From DATFAS01 sp035254305 (GTDB lineage Bacteria > Bacillota > Bacilli > Aneurinibacillales > RAOX-1), in NCBI GenBank assembly GCA_035254305.1, contig DATFAS010000078.1, positions 1-7,980 of the forward strand: 7,980 nucleotides of DNA, given 5' to 3'. Shown here in pieces: positions 1 through 6,521 of this stretch; position 1 is the stretch's first letter; the number at the start of each line of letters is the position of its first letter. The notes under the pieces were generated by a model, which was given only the letters and a program-made list of their open reading frames with translations, searched no databases and had not been told where the DNA came from. Made by a program: the position numbers and the translations under genes.

Positions 1-1295
1 GCGATCAATTCACCACAAATCTGCCCTATCGCTTCCCTCCATGGAACCATCTTCGTTTCCCGATAGAAGGCCTCATGAGGTGTAAGCACAACTTCTTGAG
101 AGAAGAGATGGGCTATAGGATGCTCGGTGTTTCCTACTACTGAATGTAATTTAGGAAGATAAGAAATCACCTCAACGGTTCGTTGAACATCCCTCTTTGT
201 CGTATTCACGGATAGAAGAAGCAGCACATGCCGATCATCTGCTAGCTCTGGGTAGATATGATATCCCTCAAGAAATTGTTTTAATTTATGCCCATTGAAT
301 TCACAGGCTGTAGTTCGCAGGGTTATTTTCAGTGGGTCTAAGTAGTCATAATTCCCTTGTTCGACAACCTGTAGCCATTGTATGTTTAAATTTTTAATCC
401 CTTGAACTAGTTGACGAGCTAAGGTTAGGGAACTTGCAATCCTCTCATTTCCCTTAGTAGCCATTTCTCTCCTTGCAAGATCTAACGAAGCCATTAAAGG
501 GTAGGAGGGGCTGCTCGATTGAAGCATCGCTAATAGCTGGCGAATACGCCCAGAATCGAGTAAATCTCCCTTAAGATGAAGCATGGAAGACATGGTCATA
601 GAGGTTAGCATTTTATGAGTAGATTGAACTACGGCTGTTGCCCCCTCCTGCATACCACCAGATGGTATAGATCCAAACCCCATGTGAGCTCCGTGAGCTT
701 CATCTACAAGTAGTGGAATATGATATTCATTACATAGCTCTGCATAAGGGCGAAGTCTCATCCCCATCCCATAATAATTAGGATTGCTAAGAAAAACAGC
801 TTTTACCTGAGGATTAAGATTTAACATTTTCTTCAAATGATTAACCGACACAGTTAAGGCATGGCCTGTTGTTCGATCGATTTCAGGGTTCAAATAAATA
901 GGCTTTGCCCTAGCTAGTATTAAACCATGTATAACAGATTTATGTACGTTTCTTTGCACCAAAATTTGATCACCGGGGTGACACGCCGCCATCACCATTG
1001 CTATATTCCCTACTGTACTGCCACCAATAAGGAAGAAGGTTTCATCCGCACCGAATGCCTCTGCCGCAAGTTGTTGTGCCTTCAGGATCGCTTCCTGTGC
1101 GTCATGAAGATCATCCAGTCCTGGGATTTCAGTAACATCATATGGATAGATATTCGAAAAAAATCCTGTATTCCTTTCCCTACCCTTATGACCGGGTACA
1201 TGAAATCGAACAGGTTCTTTTTTATTATATTCTTCTAGGGCTTGTACCAATGGAACTTCCTGTTGATCCAACACGATGGTTCCCCACTTTCTCAT
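1..1295 (-). CDS. yaaO: YaaO-like Orn/Lys/Arg decarboxylase family protein (C-terminus cut by window edge)
   Basis: A continuous minus-strand frame of 431 codons runs without a stop off the left edge. It encodes a PLP-dependent fold-type I protein of the group III (Orn/Lys/Arg) decarboxylase family. Visible signatures are FHVPGHKG at residues 31-38, GGSTVGN at 91-97, DEAHGAH at 198-204 ending the PLP-contacting strand, and STHKMLTSM at 225-233, whose K228 is the expected Schiff-base lysine. B. subtilis YaaO is about 480 residues, so roughly 50 residues should lie outside. The substrate cannot be told from sequence; the family includes arginine and lysine decarboxylases and uncharacterised members. 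The ATG at 1295 has only a weak ribosome site. An in-frame GTG at codon 8 follows AGTGGGGA and is an alternative start. Position after csfB matches the Bacillus order. Family assignment is firm, the exact reaction is not. Confidence 0.9.
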   Translation of the reverse strand, partial: MRKWGTIVLDQQEVPLVQALEEYNKKEPVRFHVPGHKGRERNTGFFSNIYPYDVTEIPGLDDLHDAQEAILKAQQLAAEAFGADETFFLIGGSTVGNIAMVMAACHPGDQILVQRNVHKSVIHGLILARAKPIYLNPEIDRTTGHALTVSVNHLKKMLNLNPQVKAVFLSNPNYYGMGMRLRPYAELCNEYHIPLLVDEAHGAHMGFGSIPSGGMQEGATAVVQSTHKMLTSMTMSSMLHLKGDLLDSGRIRQLLAMLQSSSPSYPLMASLDLARREMATKGNERIASSLTLARQLVQGIKNLNIQWLQVVEQGNYDYLDPLKITLRTTACEFNGHKLKQFLEGYHIYPELADDRHVLLLLSVNTTKRDVQRTVEVISYLPKLHSVVGNTEHPIAHLFSQEVVLTPHEAFYRETKMVPWREAIGQICGELI

Positions 1296-1340
1296 CCCAT
1301 TATTTCGAGGATACTATACTATTCTAGCTTAAGCATTGAA

Positions 1341-1376
1341 AAATAAAAATAGCCCTCCCCCTACTCGTTATGGGAA
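1341..1376 (-). terminator. Weak possible terminator between csfB and the decarboxylase gene
   Basis: On the minus strand CTTTCCC can pair with GGGGGAG (two G-U pairs) across about ten bases. A T-rich tail of the form GCTATTTTTATTTTT follows. The stem is short and wobble-rich, so termination may be partial or absent. Confidence 0.35.
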
Positions 1377-1394
1377 AGACTACTCGGGTAATCT

Positions 1395-1574
1395 TTAAGC
1401 ATCTAGCCTCCAAATATTTCGCATCTTCTCTACAAAGAATGAATATTTCTCATCCATTACATCTGTACGGACCATTTCCTGTTCACATGTATGACAGATA
1501 AAAGAGTTCCAAATCGTTATTCCTTCTTCTCTCTTATTTCCGCACACAATACAGATTTTATCGGTCTGTTCCAT
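1395..1574 (-). CDS. csfB: Anti-sigma factor CsfB/Gin (forespore sigma-G inhibitor), 59 aa
   Basis: Translation from the ATG at 1574 gives a 59-residue protein beginning MEQTDKICIVCG. Two cysteine pairs, C8-x2-C11 and C27-x2-C30, form the zinc-binding knuckles that define the Gin family. B. subtilis CsfB is about 64 residues and has the same arrangement. In the known system Gin is made early in the forespore and binds sigma-G, holding it inactive until engulfment is complete; it can also counter sigma-E. The tail after the cysteines is charged and helical-looking (DEKYSFFVEKMRNIW). AGGTAGGG lies about 11 bases before the start and serves as ribosome site; an ATG four bases upstream is out of frame. 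Location between the bofA cluster and yaaO is the conserved one, here with an extra dehydrogenase-like gene in between. A candidate sigma-F/G promoter precedes it. Confidence 0.9.
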   Translation of the reverse strand: MEQTDKICIVCGNKREEGITIWNSFICHTCEQEMVRTDVMDEKYSFFVEKMRNIWRLDA

Positions 1575-1589
1575 TCCATATCACACCCT

Positions 1590-1617
1590 ACCTGTTTTAA
1601 AATCATTATTAACAGGT
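1590..1617 (-). repeat. Inverted repeat across the csfB promoter/leader
   Basis: Seven-base arms ACCTGTT and AACAGGT are separated by 14 A/T-rich bases. The distal arm touches the proposed -10 element and the proximal arm runs into the ribosome site of csfB. It could be an operator or a weak RNA hairpin; it could also be chance. Confidence 0.4.
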
Positions 1618-1634
1618 TTTCTGGGGATTTATAC
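1604..1634 (-). promoter_or_regulatory. Candidate sigma-F/sigma-G type promoter of csfB
   Basis: On the minus strand GTATA at 1630-1634 fits the sigma-F -35 pattern GYWTA. After 16 bases GTTAATAATG at 1604-1613 fits most of the -10 pattern GGNRANANTW. The implied start would give a leader of roughly 20-25 bases that contains the ribosome site. B. subtilis csfB is known to be transcribed by sigma-F and sigma-G, which supports the assignment. It overlaps the non-coding bases just before the end of the upstream gene at 1642. Confidence 0.45.
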
Positions 1635-1641
1635 ATTATGT

Positions 1642-2874
1642 TCAGACTTTTCTACCTACTGAAATATATTCAAACCCTCGATCCTCCATCATTTCAGGAG
1701 GAAACAAGCTCATTGCATCCACAATGAAGGGAGTGATCATCTTTTGCTTTATGAAATCTAGGTCTGATTCTATATACTCCCTTAAATTAGACAAAATAAT
1801 TAGCGCCTGTGTATCTTCTACAGCATCCATATGATTCGAGAACCACGCCATTTGTTCTATTGTATTGTCTAGCTGAGTAATGTAGTGCAATTTAATCTCA
1901 GTACATTGAGCAGCCAGTTGCTGTAGAATCCCCTCTACTCCTATCATGTTTCCACCCCAAACTGCAATTTTTTTCCCTTTTACAATTGGATACTTCCTTG
2001 TCAGCTTCGTAATCACCCAATTTTTTTGGTTTTGATCCACCTTTAACACAGCATCCAAAAGTGGTGTTAATACCCCCTTCCTATTCGCTTGTTCCATCGT
2101 CAGCTCCACTTCCTTAAGATAAGGTTCAACAACTCCTATACCAGGCTGAAGATAGGCTTGACCAATTCCAGGATCAATACCAATCGTACGAGCAACCGTT
2201 ACGATATCAATTCCCATCGCTTCACACAGTGAAGCCATTTGATTTACGAAAGACAGCTTTGTCGCTATGAATGTGCTTACGGCTAGCTTGATCATTTCCG
2301 CTTCTTTTCGACTAGTCATAATAATGGGTAATGAATCACGGTACAGCAAACGACGTAAAGAATGGATTCCGGGATGAAGAACATCACCACCAAGAACAAT
2401 ATAGGAGGGTTGATTGATAGGGACAGGTGCTGTTTCTTCTCTATACAATTCAGGATAAGAAATAACCTCAATTTTCTTGTCTCTCTGATCAAACCATTCT
2501 TGTAAGCTATCTCCTGTACCGACTGGAACAGTATTTTTTATAATATAGCAGCTGTTCTCTTGCAAATGGGGAAGGATCACTTCTGCATTCTTTCTTAAGG
2601 AACAATCCTCGATCCCCACACAATCAAAAATCAAGGTGGCTTGGTTTAATTTTGAGAGATCATTGGTTATCTCCAATAATCCATGTTCGAATGCAGAATG
2701 GACTGTATTGAACATGAAATTACCAATTGAAGGATCGATGATGTCCTGTGGATCAAGCACTGAAGGATCAACAACAACAACGAAGAAGCCCTGCTCTACC
2801 AGATCCAAGGTAACAGCAAAGCCAAATGAATTCCCACCAACCACTCCAACTAGGCATTTTCTTGAATCAACCAT
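1642..2874 (-). CDS. UDP-glucose/GDP-mannose dehydrogenase-family protein with degraded active site, 410 aa
   Basis: The overall layout is that of UDP-glucose/GDP-mannose dehydrogenases, NAD-dependent enzymes that oxidise sugar nucleotides to uronates. An N-terminal Rossmann motif is present at 8-36, with GGNSFG where GxGxxG is usual. NTVPVGT at 114-120 matches the family's STVPVGT, and PELYRE at 141-146 matches PEFLRE with its catalytic Glu (E142). K196 stands in the EAEMIKLAVSTF helix, and GKKIAVWGG at 300-308 opens the C-terminal domain. Key positions differ: S200 replaces the expected Asn. The GxGxGGxCxxKD segment reads PGIGVVEPYLKE at 244-255, so proline (P251) occupies the catalytic Cys position and Glu the Asp position. 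The C-terminal FKxxTDDxRxS signature is unrecognisable. The frame is intact and has a good ribosome site, GGAAGGGTGG, six bases before the ATG, so it is probably expressed. The function is unknown: probable pseudoenzyme or divergent enzyme. Confidence 0.8.
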   Translation of the reverse strand: MVDSRKCLVGVVGGNSFGFAVTLDLVEQGFFVVVVDPSVLDPQDIIDPSIGNFMFNTVHSAFEHGLLEITNDLSKLNQATLIFDCVGIEDCSLRKNAEVILPHLQENSCYIIKNTVPVGTGDSLQEWFDQRDKKIEVISYPELYREETAPVPINQPSYIVLGGDVLHPGIHSLRRLLYRDSLPIIMTSRKEAEMIKLAVSTFIATKLSFVNQMASLCEAMGIDIVTVARTIGIDPGIGQAYLQPGIGVVEPYLKEVELTMEQANRKGVLTPLLDAVLKVDQNQKNWVITKLTRKYPIVKGKKIAVWGGNMIGVEGILQQLAAQCTEIKLHYITQLDNTIEQMAWFSNHMDAVEDTQALIILSNLREYIESDLDFIKQKMITPFIVDAMSLFPPEMMEDRGFEYISVGRKV

Positions 2875-2971
2875 TATAGTCCACCCTTCCTTATTGATTG
2901 ATGAATAATTGATAATGGAGATTGGAATCTAAGCCCTAAAAATCCCCAATATAGTTTTCCCCACATTCAAA

Positions 2972-2998
2972 CAAAAAACCCCAGTTATCCTGGAGTTT
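2972..2998 (-). terminator. Rho-independent terminator after the tRNA pair
   Basis: On the minus strand ACTCCAG and CTGGGGT form a seven-pair stem (one G-U, extendable by flanking A-T pairs) around a GATAA loop. Six T residues follow directly. It ends the bofA/tRNA transcription unit before the dehydrogenase-like gene. Confidence 0.85.
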
Positions 2999-3016
2999 CA
3001 AATCTAACTCTTATAA

Positions 3017-3093
<77 letters not shown>

Positions 3094-3103
3094 TTGGAAT
3101 ATG

Positions 3104-3177
3104 CGTCCCAGAAGAGATTTGAACTCCCGACACACGGCTTAGAAGGCCGTTGCTCTATCCAACTGAGCTACTAGGAC
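3104..3177 (-). tRNA. tRNA-Arg (anticodon TCT)
   Basis: The 74-base cloverleaf has acceptor GTCCTAG/CTGGGAC (one wobble), D stem GCTC/GAGC, anticodon stem ACGGC/GCCGT with loop CTTCTAA, and T stem GGGAG/CTCTT with loop TTCAAAT. Anticodon TCT reads AGA and AGG. The discriminator base is G and is followed by CAT, so CCA is not encoded and must be added enzymatically, unlike in the neighbouring tRNA-Ile2. It starts nine bases after the bofA stop codon and lies ten bases before tRNA-Ile2, so the two are surely co-transcribed. Confidence 0.95.
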
Positions 3178-3185
3178 ATTGAATT

Positions 3186-3216
3186 ATTATATAAAATAAC
3201 CCTTTATCACCGCTAA
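3186..3216 (-). promoter_or_regulatory. Possible tRNA promoter overlapping the end of bofA
   Basis: The minus strand holds TATATAAT at 3186-3193, which contains a perfect TATAAT eight bases before the tRNA-Arg 5' end and overlaps the bofA stop codon. The best -35, TTAGCG at 3211-3216, is 17 bases from TATATA and matches TTGACA at only three positions. Read-through from bofA would be the alternative source of the tRNAs. Confidence 0.4.
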
Positions 3217-3456
3217 AGCAGCAAGACCAGGAATCCCTAAAAACCCAGAAAGAGCTGCTGTTATAGGATTAATGGGGATAGTGAAATCATAATATCCTCC
3301 AAACGAATTAAACACAAATAATAATAGTGCCCCCATTGCTACCTTAAAAAGACCATATCCAAGCCATTTAACCGGTCGCCAGATAGATTGTCCAAATAAT
3401 ATGGAAAGTAGCACAACCCCTAATGCAACTATTAACCAAATAATCGTTGCTGACAT
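3187..3456 (-). CDS. bofA: BofA, inhibitor of the pro-sigma-K processing protease, 89 aa
   Basis: BofA is a mother-cell membrane protein that, with SpoIVFA, holds the SpoIVFB intramembrane protease inactive so that sigma-K appears on time. The protein is hydrophobic, with membrane segments near residues 4-22 and 36-53 and a hydrophobic C-terminal region at 64-85. The conserved stretch GALLLFVFNSFG...PINPITAALSG...LGIPGLAAL is diagnostic. N50, N63 and T66 align with B. subtilis N48, N61 and T64, which I recall as important for SpoIVFB inhibition. The ATG at 3456 is chosen because GGAGGTGA sits five bases before it; an upstream in-frame TTG at 3474 would place that ribosome site inside the gene. 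At 89 residues it is close to the 87 of B. subtilis. It follows yaaL by 18 bases and probably shares its transcript. Confidence 0.95.
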   Translation of the reverse strand: MSATIIWLIVALGVVLLSILFGQSIWRPVKWLGYGLFKVAMGALLLFVFNSFGGYYDFTIPINPITAALSGFLGIPGLAALAVIKGYFI

Positions 3457-3460
3457 CCCC

Positions 3461-3468
3461 TCACCTCC
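3461..3468 (-). promoter_or_regulatory. Ribosome binding site that fixes the bofA start
   Basis: GGAGGTGA on the minus strand lies five bases before the ATG at 3456. It rules out the longer TTG-initiated reading, which would begin upstream of this site. Confidence 0.85.
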
Positions 3469-3474
3469 GGGCAA

Positions 3475-3702
3475 TTATCCTTCTCTTAACGCATGGAGCT
3501 TTTGCTTCTTCGCTACATTTAACAAATACATATATCTTCTTTCTAAAATATCTTGTAGGTTAAATTTCCGATCACTTTCATCTTGATGCCCTTCACCAAA
3601 TTGCCATTGATGTTTTGCTAATTGAATACCCATTAATAATCTTCTACGTTCATCAATGATCATAGTTCTGACCCTACGCCCCTCATTCATTTTCTTAAAC
3701 AA
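3475..3702 (-). CDS. yaaL: YaaL-like DUF2508 family protein, 75 aa
   Basis: This small, charged and largely helical protein sits in the conserved place between recR and bofA, where B. subtilis has YaaL (74 residues). It shares the general pattern of that DUF2508 family: basic N-terminus, then a C-terminal helix LERRYMYLLNVAKKQKLHALREG comparable to the tyrosine- and lysine-rich end of YaaL. It has no signal peptide, membrane segment or catalytic motif, and the molecular role of the family is unknown. The start is TTG at 3702, supported by GGAGGTGG eight bases upstream; the next ATG, at 3690, would be 20 bases from that site. A strong terminator separates it from recR, so it needs its own promoter, but I see no convincing one in the short gap. 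Confidence 0.82.
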   Translation of the reverse strand: MFKKMNEGRRVRTMIIDERRRLLMGIQLAKHQWQFGEGHQDESDRKFNLQDILERRYMYLLNVAKKQKLHALREG

Positions 3703-3710
3703 AGCTTATC

Positions 3711-3717
3711 CACCTCC
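3711..3717 (-). promoter_or_regulatory. Ribosome binding site supporting the TTG start of yaaL
   Basis: GGAGGTG on the minus strand precedes TTG at 3702 by eight bases, an ideal distance. The first ATG is 12 bases further in and would be badly spaced. Confidence 0.75.
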
Positions 3718-3746
3718 GGATTTACTAATGATTATGCTTAACGATA

Positions 3747-3780
3747 TAAAAAAAGAACTGAACCTAATAGGTCCAGTTCT
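3747..3780 (-). terminator. Strong rho-independent terminator of the dnaX-yaaK-recR operon
   Basis: Eleven-base arms AGAACTGGACC and GGTTCAGTTCT pair fully (one G-T) around the loop TATTA. Seven T residues follow on the minus strand. It begins nine bases beyond the recR stop codon and separates recR from yaaL. Confidence 0.95.
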
Positions 3781-3788
3781 CGGGTATT

Positions 3789-4385
3789 CTATATTTCTCT
3801 TCTGCCTTCTAAAGCCTTAGTAAGTGTGACTTCATCAGCATATTCCAAATCTCCACCAACAGGAAGACCATGTGCAATTCTCGTAACCTTAATACCAAAT
3901 GGCTTAATAAGTCTAGAAATATACATGGCTGTAGCTTCCCCTTCAATATTCGGATTAGTAGCTAGAATCAATTCCGTTACTTGTTCATCCTTCAAACGAT
4001 TCAATAACTCTGGTAAACGAATATCTTCAGGCCCAATTCCATCCATAGGAGAAATGGCACCATGAAGAACATGATACAAGCCCCGGAACTCCTTCGTTTT
4101 CTCCATGGCAATTAAATCCTTTGGTTCTTGAACTACACAGATACAGGAATTATCTCTTGATTTATCACTACAAATATAGCAAGGATCCACATCCGTAATG
4201 TTTTGACACTTAGAACAATAGAGCAAATTTCGTTTAGCATTCACCAATGCTCTTGCTAAGTCCATCACATCATCTTCCTTCATATTTAAAACAAAAAAAG
4301 CCAAACGAGATGCTGTTTTCGGACCAATTCCCGGCAATTTAGTAAATCCTTCAATTAATTTTGCTATCGGTTCGGGATAGTACAT
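3789..4385 (-). CDS. recR: Recombination mediator protein RecR, 198 aa
   Basis: RecR acts with RecO (and RecF) to load RecA onto SSB-coated single-stranded DNA during gap and break repair. The length equals that of B. subtilis RecR. The domains are in canonical order: a helix-hairpin-helix with LPGIGPKTASR at 17-27, and a zinc finger with C57, C60, C69 and C72. A Toprim domain follows from about 80 to 175, with VVQEPKDL (E87) and TNPNIEGEATA. The C-terminal motif is GLPVGGDLEYADEVTL at 173-188. The ATG at 4385 has AGGGGGAAGGA directly upstream and lies nine bases after the yaaK stop, indicating tight co-transcription with dnaX and yaaK, the classical arrangement. Confidence 0.98.
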   Translation of the reverse strand: MYYPEPIAKLIEGFTKLPGIGPKTASRLAFFVLNMKEDDVMDLARALVNAKRNLLYCSKCQNITDVDPCYICSDKSRDNSCICVVQEPKDLIAMEKTKEFRGLYHVLHGAISPMDGIGPEDIRLPELLNRLKDEQVTELILATNPNIEGEATAMYISRLIKPFGIKVTRIAHGLPVGGDLEYADEVTLTKALEGRREI

Positions 4386-4394
4386 TCCTTCCCC

Positions 4395-4721
4395 CTAGAA
4401 CAAGCCAGGGAGATTCATCCCACCTGTGAATTTTCCCATCTCCTTATTAGACAATTCATCTACTTTACGGAGAGCATCATTTACAGCAGTTAACACTAAA
4501 TCTTGCAGCATTTCTACATCATCCGGATCTACTGCCTCAGGCTTAATGGTTATAGATTGAATTTCCTTGTGTCCATTAGTGACCACTGTTACAACTCCAC
4601 CAGCTGAACCCTCAACTGTTTTAAGCTTTAGCTCTTCTTGAGCTTTCATCATTTGATCCTGCATTTTCTTAACTTGTTTCATCATTCCATTCATATTACC
4701 GCCACCAAATTGATTACGCAT
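4395..4721 (-). CDS. yaaK: YbaB/EbfC family nucleoid-associated protein (YaaK), 108 aa
   Basis: This is a small dimeric DNA-binding protein of the YbaB/EbfC family, found between dnaX and recR across most bacteria. Recognisable features are the methionine-rich N-terminal helix (MNGMMKQVKKMQDQMMKAQEEL, about residues 10-31) and the strand region VEGSAGGVVTVVTNG. The acidic turn DPDDVEMLQDLVL and the family-typical end GGMNLPGLF also match. Length agrees with B. subtilis YaaK. GGGGGGA lies eight bases before the ATG at 4721. The gap to the dnaX stop is 50 bases with no terminator. Family members bind DNA and may organise the nucleoid or affect recombination; the exact job here is not known. Confidence 0.96.
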   Translation of the reverse strand: MRNQFGGGNMNGMMKQVKKMQDQMMKAQEELKLKTVEGSAGGVVTVVTNGHKEIQSITIKPEAVDPDDVEMLQDLVLTAVNDALRKVDELSNKEMGKFTGGMNLPGLF

Positions 4722-4771
4722 CTAAATTCCCCCCAAAGTTAATTTATCCCAATCCATATAGTATTCTTTAT

Positions 4772-6484
4772 TCAATCCTTAATTTCAAGTAAAGATTCTC
4801 CAACCAGTTTTAATGCTTCTTCCAAGAAAGGATCAGATTGACTTAATTTTTCTTCAACATGCTCACTACCTGTTTTTTTCTGCTCTGCCCCAATACCTTC
4901 CCATTGATTCTCCATCAGTGTAAGTAATTCTAGTGGAGAACCCCAAGATGCGAATAGGACCTCTTCAATAATTTCTCTATGGTTGCTTCTTTCCGTTGTC
5001 TCACGGTGAATCGCACTTTTAAAACTAACGACTAGGCCGCCTACTCCAATCGCAACGGGGGTACCATCTAGAAGCCAGGCATGCACCTGGATTCTCTTCT
5101 TCTTCACCTTACTTAGAATATCTGGCCACATTTGAGTGATTCGATTTAGATCTTGATCTACAGAGGAGCCAGCTACTTCCTTGATTCGATGTTCGGAGAT
5201 TTTGACCGTTGCTGGTATTCCAGGATTTTTTGTAGTTACCCTTTGAGGAGATGTCACTGTGGAGGCCGAGGCCGTTCCTGTAGAGGATGTTGTAGGTAAT
5301 GGCACTCCTTGTGAAATCCGTCTCTCTAGTTGCTGTATTCTCTGAAGAAGCTCCGTTATCTTCGATGACTCTACCTCTTCCTTTTCCTCTCGCAGGCTTG
5401 AATTGACTTCAAGCAAACGAATTAGGCCCATTTCCAAAATAATTTTAGGGTGTGTAGACCATTTCATATCACTGTTCATTCGATTCAATTGCTCAATAAT
5501 CGAATAAAGTAACGGCTTCGAGAACGATTCAGCCAGCTCTTGAAATTCCGAATCACCCACGATCCGGTGCTGCAGCTCATCTAAATGGGGAGCCGTCTTA
5601 TATAAGAGTAGATCACGGAAGTAAAGGAGCATATCATCTAAAAATTGTTCTGGATTTTTCCCCTCTGTAATGACGCCCTGAATGAGTTCCATCAAACCTG
5701 ATGTATCCCGGTTCAATACCATTTGGGCAGCCTCTGCAAGAAGGGTTTGAGAAACTACACCTGTCACTAACACAACATCATCAATCTTAATTTCTTCCCC
5801 TGAATAGGAATAAACCTGATCGAATAAGCTTAATGCATCGCGCATTCCGCCTTCGGAGACACGCGCAATCAAGGCTAAAGCCTCATCTGCCACTTGAATC
5901 GTTTCCGTCTGGGCGATATATCGTAAGCGATCCACCATAGCCTTAGCTGTGATTCTACGAAAATCAAAGCGTTGGCAGCGTGAAATAATGGTTGCTGGTA
6001 GGCGATGGGGCTCAGTTGTTGCTAGTATAAATAGAACATGTGCAGGTGGCTCCTCCAAAGTCTTCAACAAGGCATTAAAAGCCTCCGTGGTTAACATATG
6101 GACTTCATCAATTATGTAAACCTTATAGCGTACTTCGGTAGGAGCAAACTTCACTTTATCCCGAATATCACGAATTTCTTCAACCCCACGGTTGGAGGCT
6201 GCATCAATTTCCATCACATCAACAACCGAACCTTCCGTAATTCCGGTACATGCAAGACATTCATTGCAGGGTTCTTTTGCAGGACCATTCTGACAGTTTA
6301 CGGCCTTAGCTAGAATTTTGGCCGCGCTGGTCTTCCCCGTTCCGCGTGGACCACTGAACAGGTAAGCGTGAGAAAATCGATTTTCTTTTAATGCATTCTG
6401 CAATGTTCGCGTCACATGCTCCTGTCCCACAACATCCTCGAATGTTTGAGGGCGAAAAACGCGGTATAAAGCACGGTAGGCCAT
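4772..6484 (-). CDS. dnaX: DNA polymerase III subunit gamma/tau (clamp loader), 570 aa
   Basis: DnaX is the ATPase subunit of the clamp loader that places the beta clamp on primed DNA and, through its C-terminus, links polymerase and helicase. Visible motifs are LYRVFRPQTFEDVVGQ at 6-21 and Walker A GPRGTGKT at 45-52. Zinc ligands are C64, C73, C76 and C79, and Walker B DEVH is at 126-129. Sensor 1 is LATTEPH at 154-160, the SRC arginine motif is at 168-170 and sensor 2 GGMRDAL at 212-218. A Ser/Thr-rich linker at about 392-425 leads to the divergent tau-specific domain. Length is close to the 563 residues of B. subtilis DnaX, and no in-frame shift site for a short gamma form is evident. GGGAGTG lies some ten bases before the ATG and sits in a small hairpin. 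Confidence 0.98.
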   Translation of the reverse strand: MAYRALYRVFRPQTFEDVVGQEHVTRTLQNALKENRFSHAYLFSGPRGTGKTSAAKILAKAVNCQNGPAKEPCNECLACTGITEGSVVDVMEIDAASNRGVEEIRDIRDKVKFAPTEVRYKVYIIDEVHMLTTEAFNALLKTLEEPPAHVLFILATTEPHRLPATIISRCQRFDFRRITAKAMVDRLRYIAQTETIQVADEALALIARVSEGGMRDALSLFDQVYSYSGEEIKIDDVVLVTGVVSQTLLAEAAQMVLNRDTSGLMELIQGVITEGKNPEQFLDDMLLYFRDLLLYKTAPHLDELQHRIVGDSEFQELAESFSKPLLYSIIEQLNRMNSDMKWSTHPKIILEMGLIRLLEVNSSLREEKEEVESSKITELLQRIQQLERRISQGVPLPTTSSTGTASASTVTSPQRVTTKNPGIPATVKISEHRIKEVAGSSVDQDLNRITQMWPDILSKVKKKRIQVHAWLLDGTPVAIGVGGLVVSFKSAIHRETTERSNHREIIEEVLFASWGSPLELLTLMENQWEGIGAEQKKTGSEHVEEKLSQSDPFLEEALKLVGESLLEIKD

Positions 6485-6521
6485 GGATGGGACACTCCCA
6501 ATTCTTTTATTGAATAACTAC

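Noticed and set aside
927..1727. Plus-strand open frames across the decarboxylase, csfB and the dehydrogenase end
   Set aside because: They are antisense to well-supported genes and resemble no known protein.
2926..2952. Sigma-E-like promoter for the dehydrogenase-like gene
   Set aside because: Only about five of eight -10 positions fit and the -35 is partial; kept as a remark, not a feature.
3457..3474. Longer bofA starting at TTG 3474 (six extra residues)
   Set aside because: Those codons encode the ribosome site GGAGGTGA itself, and the shorter ATG start gives the family length.
4873..4879. Run of seven A on the coding strand of dnaX as a programmed frameshift site for a short gamma subunit
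   Set aside because: It lies near the C-terminus (a -1 shift stops within a few codons and removes only about the last 30 residues), far from the usual gamma boundary, and the codon phase does not form a proper X-XXY-YYZ site.
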